From positions 248,001 to 312,000 of the forward strand of contig NZ_QWGE01000003.1 of the NCBI RefSeq assembly GCF_003576375.1: a stretch of DNA of 64,000 nt, written 5' to 3'. Numbering within the stretch: position 1 is the stretch's first letter; each line of letters begins with the position of its first letter. Shown piece by piece: positions 51,752-60,827 of this stretch. The notes below the pieces were generated by a model. It had not been told where the DNA came from. It saw only the letters and a program-made list of their open reading frames with translations, and did no database searches. Position numbers and translations under genes: made by a program. This stretch comes from Pontibacter oryzae. GTDB lineage: Bacteria > Bacteroidota > Bacteroidia > Cytophagales > Hymenobacteraceae.

Positions 51752-52768
51752 TTAGTGATGATCCTCTGCATGGTCGTGCTCCTCTACGGCGCCACCAAAG
51801 TACATTGCAGAAAGAAGGGTGAAGATATACGCCTGCAGCAGTGCCACAAACAACTCCAGGAAGTTCATGAAGGTAGCAAACGCCACGCTCAGCGGGCCAA
51901 CGGCCACACTTCTAAAGATAAAGATCAAGCTAAACAGCGACAGGATAATGATGTGGCCTGCTGTGATGTTAGCGAAAAGACGAACCATCAGGGAAAATGG
52001 TTTTGTCAGGATACCGATTAACTCCACAGGGATCATGATCGGGGCTAGCCATGTTGGCACGCCTGGCGTGGCAAAAATATGCTTCCAGTAGCTCTTGTTG
52101 CCGCTAAACACTGTAATCAGCAAGGTGATCAGTGCAAGAACCAGCGTTACAGCAATGTTACCTGTCAGGTTAGCGCCACCCGGCATCAGGCCAAGCAGGT
52201 TGTTAAACCAGATAAAGAAGAATACAGTGAGCAGGTATGGCATGTAGCGCTCATACTTCGGGCCGATGTTCGCCTTCGCAATCTCGTCACGAATAAAGAT
52301 AATGATCGGCTCAAAGAAAGATTGAATGCCACGTGGGGCGCTCTTCGGGTTGTTTTTATAACGGCCTGCGATTATAAAGAACACAATAAACAGCAGCGCC
52401 ACACTAACAAACATAGAAGCTACGTTTTTAGTGATAGAGAAATCATACAAAGCTGCATGACCTTCTAGTGGCTCACCTGCCTCGTTTACACGTGTGATAT
52501 GGCCGTGCTCCAGGGCATACCCATTATAAGGTACTGTTTCGTGGTTCTCGCCATAGAAATTGTGAGAAGAGAACACCTTAAACTCACCATTATCTACTAA
52601 TATAACTGGCAGGTAAAGAACTACCCCATCAGCAAAATGCCAAGTATAATCATCTGCGATGTGGTGCGTGATCATGTCACCTGGCTGAAACTCACCTCCT
52701 TCAACAGGCGCTTCAGCATATACAGTTAGCGTCAGGAAGGAAAACAATAAAACAAATAACCTCTTCAT
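51752..52768 (-). CDS. atpB: ATP synthase a subunit
   Basis: A 338-residue subunit, longer than the E. coli protein because of a cleavable signal-like N terminus (LFVLLFSFLTLTVYAEA) and a periplasmic segment of about 100 residues before the first conserved helix. The essential Arg is in PFSLMVRLFANITAGHIIIL, near residue 267-286, and the helix with PYLLTVFFFIWFNNLLGLMP is present. It ends in a His-rich EEHDHAEDHH tail. It lies 35 nt upstream of atpE. Confidence 0.96.
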   Translation of the reverse strand: MKRLFVLLFSFLTLTVYAEAPVEGGEFQPGDMITHHIADDYTWHFADGVVLYLPVILVDNGEFKVFSSHNFYGENHETVPYNGYALEHGHITRVNEAGEPLEGHAALYDFSITKNVASMFVSVALLFIVFFIIAGRYKNNPKSAPRGIQSFFEPIIIFIRDEIAKANIGPKYERYMPYLLTVFFFIWFNNLLGLMPGGANLTGNIAVTLVLALITLLITVFSGNKSYWKHIFATPGVPTWLAPIMIPVELIGILTKPFSLMVRLFANITAGHIIILSLFSLIFIFRSVAVGPLSVAFATFMNFLELFVALLQAYIFTLLSAMYFGGAVEEHDHAEDHH

Positions 52769-52811
52769 TAAGAATGATTTAGAAGCAAGATTTCACAAAC
52801 AGAACCTACCG

Positions 52812-53195
52812 TTAATTCTGCCCTCTCAAATGCGGGCGCAAGTTAGCCAACAAACTGTAAATTTCAAACCCGGTAAACAGGAAATATAACGCAAAGAAGT
52901 TGAAAACAAAGTGCAAGCGGCCCTCTTTAAAGAACCACACATACAGGCCTATTACACCGATGCTCAGCACCACCCGAAACCCCATCGAGGCAAAATAGTA
53001 CACCTGGAAGTTCTCAGGGTCGTTTTTATATCCTAGCTGGGTCAGGTAATAGGTAAATCCAGTGATGAATACGAAGAAAATAAGCATGTACCAGATATAT
53101 GCATGCAGCAGGGTATGCCCGGTAAATTGTAGCAGCGCACCGATAACAATACAAAGTATAGCCGCAAGTATGGCCAGGTTTCGGAAAAACGTCAC
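52812..53195 (-). CDS. Membrane protein of the atp operon (AtpI-like position)
   Basis: A 127-residue protein with four hydrophobic helices and the sequence FALYFLFTGFEIYSLLANLR near the end. It sits between the AtpZ-like gene and atpB, where many operons have atpI. Similarity to AtpI is only in size and topology, so the name is tentative. A role in c-ring assembly or magnesium handling is possible by position. Confidence 0.7.
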   Translation of the reverse strand: MTFFRNLAILAAILCIVIGALLQFTGHTLLHAYIWYMLIFFVFITGFTYYLTQLGYKNDPENFQVYYFASMGFRVVLSIGVIGLYVWFFKEGRLHFVFNFFALYFLFTGFEIYSLLANLRPHLRGQN

Positions 53196-53200
53196 GTATA

Positions 53201-53443
53201 TTACTTTTTATTTATTGATACTATCGTTAAAACCATCGTGCTTATTACGGCTATTAAAAGCAGCGCAATGGTAAACCATGGTTTTTCGTTACCCATATAA
53301 TCATCCAACTTCTGGCCAGCAAAAGCTGCCAGCACCAACGCCCCAATCATCTGGAACGCCATACCTGAATATTTCACATAAGGCTTTATACTATCTTGCC
53401 TCCGCTGCTCAGGTTTCTTATCTTTCTCAGAAGAATTATCCAT
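53201..53443 (-). CDS. AtpZ/AtpI-like small membrane protein
   Basis: An 80-residue protein from the ATG at 53443 (MDNSSEKDKKPEQRR). After a charged start it has two transmembrane helices: YSGMAFQMIGALVLAAFAGQ, with the AtpZ-like KLDDYMG loop, and WFTIALLLIAVISTMVL. It is the first gene of the operon; in other phyla AtpZ helps assembly or ion supply of the ATP synthase. Confidence 0.85.
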   Translation of the reverse strand: MDNSSEKDKKPEQRRQDSIKPYVKYSGMAFQMIGALVLAAFAGQKLDDYMGNEKPWFTIALLLIAVISTMVLTIVSINKK

Positions 53444-53459
53444 GTGTTTCAGAAGTTTA

Positions 53460-53467
53460 CAAAGGTA
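53460..53467 (-). promoter_or_regulatory. Probable promoter -7 element of the atp operon
   Basis: On the minus strand TACCTTTG, a perfect TAnnTTTG match, about 17 nt upstream of the AtpZ-like ATG. A clear -33 TTTG is not seen at the usual spacing. Confidence 0.5.
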
Positions 53468-53544
53468 GTCCTTTTTACGGTCACTAGCGTAGCATACATG
53501 CAAGCTTCTATATTATATCTGGCCTGAAACCAATATCGGTTTTA

Positions 53545-53589
53545 GATAGTTCAATAGCAGGCTGTAAAACAGCCCTTTGCTAAACTATC
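53545..53589. other. Nested hairpin upstream of the sprE-type gene
   Basis: Outer arms GATAGTT (53545-53551) and AACTATC (53583-53589) enclose an inner hairpin GGCTGT-aaa-ACAGCC (53560-53574). The structure overlaps the -33 TTTG (53576-53579) of the promoter for the downstream gene. Confidence 0.55.
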
Positions 53590-53609
53590 CAAGGATTATT
53601 GTATTTTTG
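53576..53609 (+). promoter_or_regulatory. Promoter of the sprE-PBP1A-uvrC operon
   Basis: TTTG at 53576-53579, a 22-nt spacer and TATTTTTG at 53602-53609. Transcription would begin near 53616, which excludes the most upstream possible start codon of the gene (53599). Confidence 0.65.
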
Positions 53610-53745
53610 TATAGGGCTAAGGACCTTGCTGCTTACAACTAATGTTATAGCAAGCAGCGGGGCATGTTGCCATAATTTTGCACAAACCGCGACGTTTATA
53701 CCTTATTATACTATAGTGCCTACACACTCTGCAGCAAGCATCACC

Positions 53746-56610
53746 TTGAACAAGAAACCGCTCTACATACTTTTTGTGCTTACCGGGCTCCTGCTGGCGG
53801 CCTGCTCCACGGAGCGTAATAACCCGCTGAGCAAGGCCTACCATAATACCACTGCCCGCTACAATGGTTACTTCCTGGCCAAAGAGAAGATGCGCCTGCT
53901 GGAAGAGCAGCTGCAGGAACAGACACAGTATGACTACAGCCAGGTGCTGCCAATTTACCCGGCCATAGACTCCACGACTGCCAAAGCCATGGCCGCCGAC
54001 CTGGAGGACATCAAGAAGAAAGCCTCTTTCCCGATTCAGTATCATAAGAACAGCAAATGGGTCGATAACAGCTATGTGCTGATCGGTAAGGCAAACTATT
54101 ACGAGCTGGCTTTTGCCGAGGCCGTTCGTACGTTTAAGTATGTTAACGCCAACAGCCAAAGCACTGACGACCGGCATGAGGCATTGGTATGGCTGATGCG
54201 CTCTTTTATGAAGCTCGGCGAGATGGAAAACGCCCAACAGGTATCGGAGTACTTGCGCAAAGAGCGCCTGAACCGTGCAAATGCCCGTGAGCTATACTTG
54301 GCCCGTGCCCATTACTACCGCCTGCAGGGCGATACCGCGCAGGTTATAGAGAACCTTGCTCTCTCTGTGCCCAACTTCGAGGAAAAAGATGCCGAGTCGA
54401 GGGTCCGTTATACTTTGGGGCAACTCTACCAGCTAACCGGCCAAGACAAGCTCGCCAACAAGCAATACAGCAAAATCCTGCGGAACAACCCGCCTTATGA
54501 CTTGGGCTTTTTCAGCCGCTTAAACCTGGGGCAGGTAACCGAGCTCGCCGATGCCAGTGACCGTGAGCGCATTGAAGGACATTATCAGAAGCTCTTGAAG
54601 GATGATAAAAACAAGGAGTACCGCAACAAGATATACTATGAGATGGCTCAGCTGGAGCTACGCCAGCAACAGTACGACAAAGCCCTCAACTACCTGAACC
54701 TATCGTTGCGCACGCCGGGTGCCCTGCCAAACCAAAACGCTTACAGCTATGTATCTGCCGGGGAGATTTATTTCGATAACCTGCACAAGTATGATGTAGC
54801 CGCCGCTTACTACGATAGCGCCGTGCAAGTATACCCGCAGCGCTCTCCGCTGTATGAGGCAGTGGCCGAGCGCGGTGAGATACTCGCTAATTTTGCGCAG
54901 CAGTACACAACCATACAAACCCAGGACAGCCTGCAACGCCTTGCCCGCATGCCAGAAGCCGACCGCATGGATTATCTGCAAAAGCTAGTGTTGCAGGCAG
55001 AAGAGGCCCGCCAGGCTGAAGCCGCAAAGCAACAGCAACTGGCACAGCAGGAAGAACAGCAAAGCCGTCGCCAGAACCGAAACAATAGCAACGGAGAGTT
55101 TGGCGCTGGCAACAATACAGGTGGCGTTTGGTATTTTGATAATCCCTCTGCCATGGCGACAGCACGATCAGAGTTTACGCGCCGCTGGGGCAACCGCCCA
55201 AACCAGGATTTCTGGCGTACCCGCACCCAAGGCGAAACCGGTGCCCAAACCGATATTGCCCGTGCTCCGGAAAGTATAAGTACCATCGAAAACCAGCTTA
55301 CACCCGAAGAGCGCATGCAGGCCCAGGTTGATACATACTTGCAAGATATTCCGCTAACAACCGCCGCGTTGCAGCGCTCAGAGAAACAGGTTGAGGAGGC
55401 TTTGTTTAAGTTAGGAGGTATCTATGCACAAATCCTAAAAGCGCCTTCCGAGGCAATCACGACCTACGAAAACCTGCTGGAGCGCTTCCCGCGCACTGAG
55501 CATGCCGCCGAAGTATATTATAGTTTGTACTTGCTTTATGGCCGCACCGGCAACACGGAGCAGCGCCAGGTATACCATAACAAAATCAAACAGCAGTTCC
55601 CGAACACGGCTTTCGCGCGCCTGCTTGACGACGAAGGCTTCATGGCAAAGAATGCAGCTAACAATATTATCGTACATGCGCTCTATGACTCTGCGTTTGC
55701 GCACTACCAAGAGCAGGAGTATAAGCAAACACTGGATTTGCTAAACCAAGTAACAGCGCAGTATCCTTTAAATGATATCCAGGATAAGGTTATGTTTTTA
55801 GATGCTCTGGTAGCCGCACGCACCGAAAAGCCGCAGGTGCTCCGCGACAAGCTTATTCGTTTTAAGCAGCAGCATAAAGGCAGCCCACTTATTTTCCAAG
55901 CCGATAAAATGCTGGATACTTACCAGGAGCTGGAACAGAAAAACCAACTCCGCGCCGAAGCGCCTGCCCCTCCAGCACCAACCACCAAAAAGCCAGCGCT
56001 AAGCCCGGAGGAAAAAGTTAGCACAGAAATTGCTCAGGTTACAGCATCGGCGGCAAAGGCCACGCCTGTTTTAAAAGCTGCCGAAATGGGTGCCACAGCG
56101 CAAAAGCAACCCGTGGCAGCACCTGCAGTGGTTACGCCTCAGCAGCCACTTGAGCCCAAAGCACAAGTGCCTGTGCAGCAACTTCAGCCGCAAGTTGCCT
56201 CTCCATCAGTTGCAGACTCAGCTGCTTTGCCCGCCGCTGACCCGCTGGAGTATAAAGCCGAAACAGATTCTGCCTACTACTTTGTGCTAATCTACCCGGA
56301 AGGGGAAGCTGCATTTAAGGACATCCAGCAGAAGTATGAAAAGTATAACAGCACATACTATAGGGCACAGGCCCTGAAAGTTGATTCAGTGGCATACGGT
56401 AATGGCAAAACCATGCTTGTGATGCGGGCTTTCCAAGACCCGAAGCTGGCATCATCTTATAACATTAAACAAAAGGCGCCCCAAGCTCCGGTGGGTAGAA
56501 TTAGAGGCGTAGATTTCACTACCTTTGTAATCTCTTCTGCCAACTTCCAGAAGTTTATGCAAAAGAGAGACCCGGACGCATACCTGATCTTCTTCAAAAA
56601 CAACTATTAA
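53746..56610 (+). CDS. Type IX secretion / gliding TPR lipoprotein, SprE/PorW-like
   Basis: About 954 residues from the TTG at 53746 (LNKKPLYILFVLTGLLLAAC), giving a classical lipobox at ACS; a GTG at 53716 is the alternative. The body is a long array of TPR-like helical repeats (about 60-390 and 540-760), with a Gln/Ala-rich coiled coil near 440-480 and a Pro/Gln/Ala-rich linker near 790-870. The C-terminal region YYFVLIYPEGEAAFKDIQQK resembles a small domain seen in this family. SprE (PorW) is a lipoprotein needed for type IX secretion in the phylum. The gene heads an operon with PBP1A and uvrC. Confidence 0.82.
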   Translation: MNKKPLYILFVLTGLLLAACSTERNNPLSKAYHNTTARYNGYFLAKEKMRLLEEQLQEQTQYDYSQVLPIYPAIDSTTAKAMAADLEDIKKKASFPIQYHKNSKWVDNSYVLIGKANYYELAFAEAVRTFKYVNANSQSTDDRHEALVWLMRSFMKLGEMENAQQVSEYLRKERLNRANARELYLARAHYYRLQGDTAQVIENLALSVPNFEEKDAESRVRYTLGQLYQLTGQDKLANKQYSKILRNNPPYDLGFFSRLNLGQVTELADASDRERIEGHYQKLLKDDKNKEYRNKIYYEMAQLELRQQQYDKALNYLNLSLRTPGALPNQNAYSYVSAGEIYFDNLHKYDVAAAYYDSAVQVYPQRSPLYEAVAERGEILANFAQQYTTIQTQDSLQRLARMPEADRMDYLQKLVLQAEEARQAEAAKQQQLAQQEEQQSRRQNRNNSNGEFGAGNNTGGVWYFDNPSAMATARSEFTRRWGNRPNQDFWRTRTQGETGAQTDIARAPESISTIENQLTPEERMQAQVDTYLQDIPLTTAALQRSEKQVEEALFKLGGIYAQILKAPSEAITTYENLLERFPRTEHAAEVYYSLYLLYGRTGNTEQRQVYHNKIKQQFPNTAFARLLDDEGFMAKNAANNIIVHALYDSAFAHYQEQEYKQTLDLLNQVTAQYPLNDIQDKVMFLDALVAARTEKPQVLRDKLIRFKQQHKGSPLIFQADKMLDTYQELEQKNQLRAEAPAPPAPTTKKPALSPEEKVSTEIAQVTASAAKATPVLKAAEMGATAQKQPVAAPAVVTPQQPLEPKAQVPVQQLQPQVASPSVADSAALPAADPLEYKAETDSAYYFVLIYPEGEAAFKDIQQKYEKYNSTYYRAQALKVDSVAYGNGKTMLVMRAFQDPKLASSYNIKQKAPQAPVGRIRGVDFTTFVISSANFQKFMQKRDPDAYLIFFKNNY

Positions 56611-56614
56611 CCAC

Positions 56615-58930
56615 ATGACTACGCGTCAAAAGACCCTTAACCCGAAGAACCCGATTTTCTCTAAGATAGTATCGGCTTTGTGGCTGCTTTTTATCGGCGG
56701 CTTCGTGGCTTTTATATTCTATATCTATGCGGTAAGCATCAATTTCCTGAACCTGTTCGGGGAGTTACCAAACCTGCGCTCCCTCGAGAACCCTAAAAGC
56801 GAACTGGCCTCTGAGCTTTTCTCGTCAGATAATGAGTTGTTGGGTAAGTACTTCCGCGAAAACCGCTCACCTGTGGATTACGAGGACCTGTCTGACAACC
56901 TTGTTAATGCCCTCATAGCTACAGAGGATATCCGTTTCGAGGACCACGCCGGCATCGACCCGCAATCTATGGTGCGTGTGGCGGCTGGTATACTTACCGG
57001 CCAATCGAAGGGTGGTGGCAGTACGCTTACGCAGCAGGTTGCCAAAAACTTATTCGATACGCGTGGCGATGAGTTGAATGATGGTATCCTGAGTGATGTA
57101 CCGGGCCTGCGCATGCTTATCCTTAAAACCAAGGAGTGGATCATGGCCGTGAAACTGGAGCGCTCTTATACTAAGCGCGAAATCCTGACTATGTATCTAA
57201 ACACCGTGCACTTTGGCTCAAACGCCTATGGCATTAAAGTGGCGGCAAAAACTTTTTTCAATAAAAAACCCGACGACCTGAATGTCGAGGAATCAGCTGT
57301 GCTGGTAGGTCTGCTGAAGGCCCCAACATACTACAGTCCTAAAATGAGCCCAGAGAACTCCAAGCGCCGCCGCAATACGGTGTTGGCGCAGATGGTAAAG
57401 TATGATAAGCTTTCTCAGGAGGAGTTCGACAAGCTAAAGGATCAGGATATTAAGCTCGATTACCGTGTGGAAAGCCATAACGTGGGTCTAGCGCCATACT
57501 TCCGCACCGAGGCTAGCAAATTCCTGTTGCAGTGGTGCCGCGAAAACGGCTACGACCTGTATGCCGATGGCCTGAAGATTTATACTACCATCGACTCTAG
57601 GATGCAGCAGTATGCCGAGCAGGCAGTTGCCGAGCATATGAAAGACCGTCAGAAAGCGTTTTTCGAGCATTGGAAAGGCCGAAACCCATGGGTAGACCAA
57701 AATATGCGTGAGATTGAAGGTTTTGCTGAGCAAGCCATAAAACGCACAGACCGCTACCGCCGCCTGAAAGCACGCTTCGGTGATGACCAGGACTCTATCA
57801 ATTATTACCTCAACAAAAAAATCCCGATGACCATCTTTACCTGGGATGGTGACAAGGAAGTTGAGATGAGCCCAATGGACTCGCTGAAGCATTATAAGAA
57901 GTTCCTGCAGACTGGCTTCATGGCCATGGAGCCACAGACTGGCCACATTAAAGCATGGGTAGGTGGCATTAACTACAAGCACTTCAAGTATGACCACGTG
58001 AAACAGGGTGCACGCCAGCCTGGCTCTACCTTTAAACCATTCTTGTACACTACCGCCATCGAAAACGGTTACTACCCATGTTACGAAGTACTGGATACTA
58101 AAACCTGTATCCCGCTTGCCGATGGTAATATGTGGTGCCCGAATAACGCTGACAATAAGTTTAGCGGCGAGAAGTATACACTGCGCAAGGCCCTTGCCGA
58201 GTCGGTTAACTCTATTTCCGCCTTCCTGATGAATAAGTTAGGCCCCGAAGCTGTTGCCCAAACTGCCCGCCGTATGGGTATTACCACTACTTTGGATGAA
58301 ACGCCAGCGCTTGCTTTGGGGACCAGCGATGTTACGCTGTATGATATGGTAGGCGCTTACGGCACGTTCGTGAACGGAGGTACTTGGGTGCAGCCATCAT
58401 ACATTACCCGCATTGAGGATAAGCATGGCAATGTAATCGCTGAGTTTGTGCCAAAAACGATTGAAGCCTTAAGCGAGCAGACAGCTTACATGATGGTGCA
58501 TATGCTTAAAGCCACTGCTGAGCCAGGCGGAACAGCTTACTATGGGCTGCGCTACCGTAATGGCCTTAAAAATGAGATGGGTGCCAAGACCGGCACCACC
58601 CAAAACTATTCCGATGCCTGGTTTATGGGTATTACCCCTGATCTAGTATGCGGAACTTGGGTTGGCGGTGAAGACCGCTCCATACACTTTAGATCAATGG
58701 CCCTGGGCCAGGGTGGCAAACTGGCTATGCCAATATATGGTTCGTTTATGCAGAAAGTATACAAGGATAAGTCGTTGGATGTTTCTAAAGATCCTTTCCC
58801 TAAACCTTCTGCGCCTTTATCTGTAGAATTAGACTGTAACAAGTATAACCAGGGCGTGCAGATAGACTCTACCCAAAAAGACGAGTTTTTGAACCTGCCA
58901 ACCGAGATTGACTTGGACGCTGAGATCTAA
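56615..58930 (+). CDS. Penicillin-binding protein 1A, bifunctional
   Basis: A 771-residue class A PBP. One N-terminal transmembrane anchor (about 20-45) precedes the GT51 glycosyltransferase: ATEDIRFEDHAGIDPQ with the catalytic Glu, GGGSTLTQQVAKNLF, then KREILTMYLNTVHFGSNAYG. The transpeptidase domain has QPGSTFKPFLY (SxxK), SVNSISAFL (SxN) and AKTGTTQNYSDAWF (KTG). It polymerises and cross-links peptidoglycan. It lies 4 nt after the SprE-like gene and 11 nt before uvrC. Confidence 0.95.
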   Translation: MTTRQKTLNPKNPIFSKIVSALWLLFIGGFVAFIFYIYAVSINFLNLFGELPNLRSLENPKSELASELFSSDNELLGKYFRENRSPVDYEDLSDNLVNALIATEDIRFEDHAGIDPQSMVRVAAGILTGQSKGGGSTLTQQVAKNLFDTRGDELNDGILSDVPGLRMLILKTKEWIMAVKLERSYTKREILTMYLNTVHFGSNAYGIKVAAKTFFNKKPDDLNVEESAVLVGLLKAPTYYSPKMSPENSKRRRNTVLAQMVKYDKLSQEEFDKLKDQDIKLDYRVESHNVGLAPYFRTEASKFLLQWCRENGYDLYADGLKIYTTIDSRMQQYAEQAVAEHMKDRQKAFFEHWKGRNPWVDQNMREIEGFAEQAIKRTDRYRRLKARFGDDQDSINYYLNKKIPMTIFTWDGDKEVEMSPMDSLKHYKKFLQTGFMAMEPQTGHIKAWVGGINYKHFKYDHVKQGARQPGSTFKPFLYTTAIENGYYPCYEVLDTKTCIPLADGNMWCPNNADNKFSGEKYTLRKALAESVNSISAFLMNKLGPEAVAQTARRMGITTTLDETPALALGTSDVTLYDMVGAYGTFVNGGTWVQPSYITRIEDKHGNVIAEFVPKTIEALSEQTAYMMVHMLKATAEPGGTAYYGLRYRNGLKNEMGAKTGTTQNYSDAWFMGITPDLVCGTWVGGEDRSIHFRSMALGQGGKLAMPIYGSFMQKVYKDKSLDVSKDPFPKPSAPLSVELDCNKYNQGVQIDSTQKDEFLNLPTEIDLDAEI

Positions 58931-58941
58931 TTCTGTGACCT

Positions 58942-60759
58942 ATGCCAGCAAACGAAAAGCTGAAGGATAAAATATCGCACCTGCCGCATAAGCCCGGCAT
59001 TTACAAGTTCTTCGACGATAACACTATTATTTATGTAGGGAAGGCGGTTGACATAAGAAAGCGTGTAAGCTCTTATTTCAACCGCTCTGCCCAGCATAAC
59101 AAGAAAACGCTTAAGCTCGTCTCCCAGATCAGGGACATTGAGTTTACTATCGTTGATACCGAGGTAGATGCTTTCCTTTTGGAAAATAATCTTATCAAAC
59201 AATATCAGCCAAAGTATAACATCCTTCTAAAGGATGGCAAGACCTATCCATACATCTGTATCGTAAATGAGCGTTTTCCGCGTGTTATTAGCACACGCAA
59301 CCGTAAGAACGATGGCTCCCGCTATTATGGCCCGTACCCAAGCGGCACAACCATGAACGTGATCCTGGATCTCATCCGGACCTTGTACCCGCTTCGCACC
59401 TGCACCTATAACCTTTCCCCAGAAAATATCGCGGCAGGCAAATTCAAAGTATGCTTGGAGTACCACATAGGTAACTGCAAAGGCCCTTGCGAGGCGCTCG
59501 TGGATGAAGCAGAGTATAACCAGCACATCGCCCAGATTAAGAACATACTTTCGGGAAACCTTACCGTAGCTAAGTCATACTTTAAAGAGCAAATGGCTAT
59601 TGCGGCTGCCGATTATCAGTATGAGCTAGCGCATAAGTATAAGCAGAAACTGGACATGCTTGAGGATTTTCAGGCGAAGTCGACGGTTGTTAGCAATACG
59701 CTTACCAACATCGATGTATTTACGATAACCAGTAACGAGCAATGCGCCTTTATTAATTATTTAAAGGTCATGAACGGCTCAATCATACTTACACAATCAC
59801 TAGAACTGGAGAAGAAGCTGGATGAGGAGGACGCCGAGATTCTGGCCTCGGTTATTGTGCAGCTGCGTCAGGAATTTGAAAGCACTTCCCGCGAGGTTAT
59901 CACAAACATTGAACTAGAACTCCCGCTTGATAATATTACCATCACTTACCCACAGATTGGGGATAAGAAAAAGCTGCTTAGCCTCTCGCTGAAAAATGCC
60001 TTATACTTACGTAAAGAGCGTGAGGGGCGGCAAGAAAAGAATAAAGAACTAACTGAGCAGCGCGAAATACGTGTTTTGGAGACAATGAAGAAAGATCTCC
60101 GCCTTACGGAACTACCACGCCACATTGAGTGCTTCGATAACTCGAATTTTCAGGGTGACAATCCTGTAGCATCTATGGTTTGCTTTAGAAATGGCAAGCC
60201 CAGCAAAAAGGATTACCGTCATTACAATATCAAAACTGTGATTGGCGCCAACGACTTCGAATCGATGTATGAAATTGTTACACGCCGCTACCGCCGCCTA
60301 CTCAACGAGAACCAGCCACTGCCGCAGCTTATCATTATTGACGGGGGTAAAGGCCAGTTAAGTATGGCAGTAAAAGCGCTTAGGGAGCTTAATATTTACG
60401 GGCAGGTAGCAGTAGTAGGCATCGCTAAACGCTTAGAAGAGATTTTTTACCCTGGAGATTCTCTGCCTTTATACATTGATAAAAAGTCAGAGTCGCTTAA
60501 GCTTATCCAACGCTTGCGTAATGAGGCGCACCGTTTTGCCATTACCTTCCATAGGAGCAAACGCGATGCAGGTACGCTTAAAACCGAACTCACCGACATT
60601 AAAGGTATTGGCCCTACCACCGCGGATGCTTTGCTTCAGAAGTATAGATCTGTAAAAAAGCTTCGTGAGTTAACTTATGAGGAGTTGGTTCTTGAAGTTG
60701 GTAAAGCTAAGGCTGCTATACTTCATGCGCATCTTCATGCAACTAACCAGGAAGCATAA
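58942..60759 (+). CDS. uvrC: Excinuclease ABC subunit C
   Basis: A 605-residue DNA-repair endonuclease. The GIY-YIG domain is at the N terminus (KPGIYKFFDDNTIIYVGKAV, about 15-34). The UVR motif follows near 200-235, the RNase H-like C-terminal nuclease with ECFDNSNFQGDNPVASMVCF near 394-413, and the end with a helix-hairpin-helix (LTDIKGIGPTTADALLQKY). UvrA and UvrB are not in the window. It is the last gene of the sprE-PBP1A-uvrC operon. Confidence 0.96.
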   Translation: MPANEKLKDKISHLPHKPGIYKFFDDNTIIYVGKAVDIRKRVSSYFNRSAQHNKKTLKLVSQIRDIEFTIVDTEVDAFLLENNLIKQYQPKYNILLKDGKTYPYICIVNERFPRVISTRNRKNDGSRYYGPYPSGTTMNVILDLIRTLYPLRTCTYNLSPENIAAGKFKVCLEYHIGNCKGPCEALVDEAEYNQHIAQIKNILSGNLTVAKSYFKEQMAIAAADYQYELAHKYKQKLDMLEDFQAKSTVVSNTLTNIDVFTITSNEQCAFINYLKVMNGSIILTQSLELEKKLDEEDAEILASVIVQLRQEFESTSREVITNIELELPLDNITITYPQIGDKKKLLSLSLKNALYLRKEREGRQEKNKELTEQREIRVLETMKKDLRLTELPRHIECFDNSNFQGDNPVASMVCFRNGKPSKKDYRHYNIKTVIGANDFESMYEIVTRRYRRLLNENQPLPQLIIIDGGKGQLSMAVKALRELNIYGQVAVVGIAKRLEEIFYPGDSLPLYIDKKSESLKLIQRLRNEAHRFAITFHRSKRDAGTLKTELTDIKGIGPTTADALLQKYRSVKKLRELTYEELVLEVGKAKAAILHAHLHATNQEA

Positions 60760-60779
60760 ACTCATACTTCTAGTTAATA

Positions 60780-60809
60780 AAAAAGGAGACTCAAATGAGT
60801 CTCCTTTTT
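60780..60809. terminator. Bidirectional terminator between uvrC and gldN
   Basis: A perfect 13-bp stem AAAAAGGAGACTC/GAGTCTCCTTTTT (60780-60792 with 60797-60809) with a 4-nt loop. It has A/T runs on both sides, so it can stop both convergent transcripts. Confidence 0.9.
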
Positions 60810-60827
60810 ATATCGCTGTTGCAAAGC

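Noticed and set aside
53599-53745. N-terminal extension of the SprE-like lipoprotein
   Set aside because: The first possible start overlaps the promoter -7 element at 53602-53609 and would bury the lipoprotein signal; the TTG at 53746 gives a standard signal peptide.
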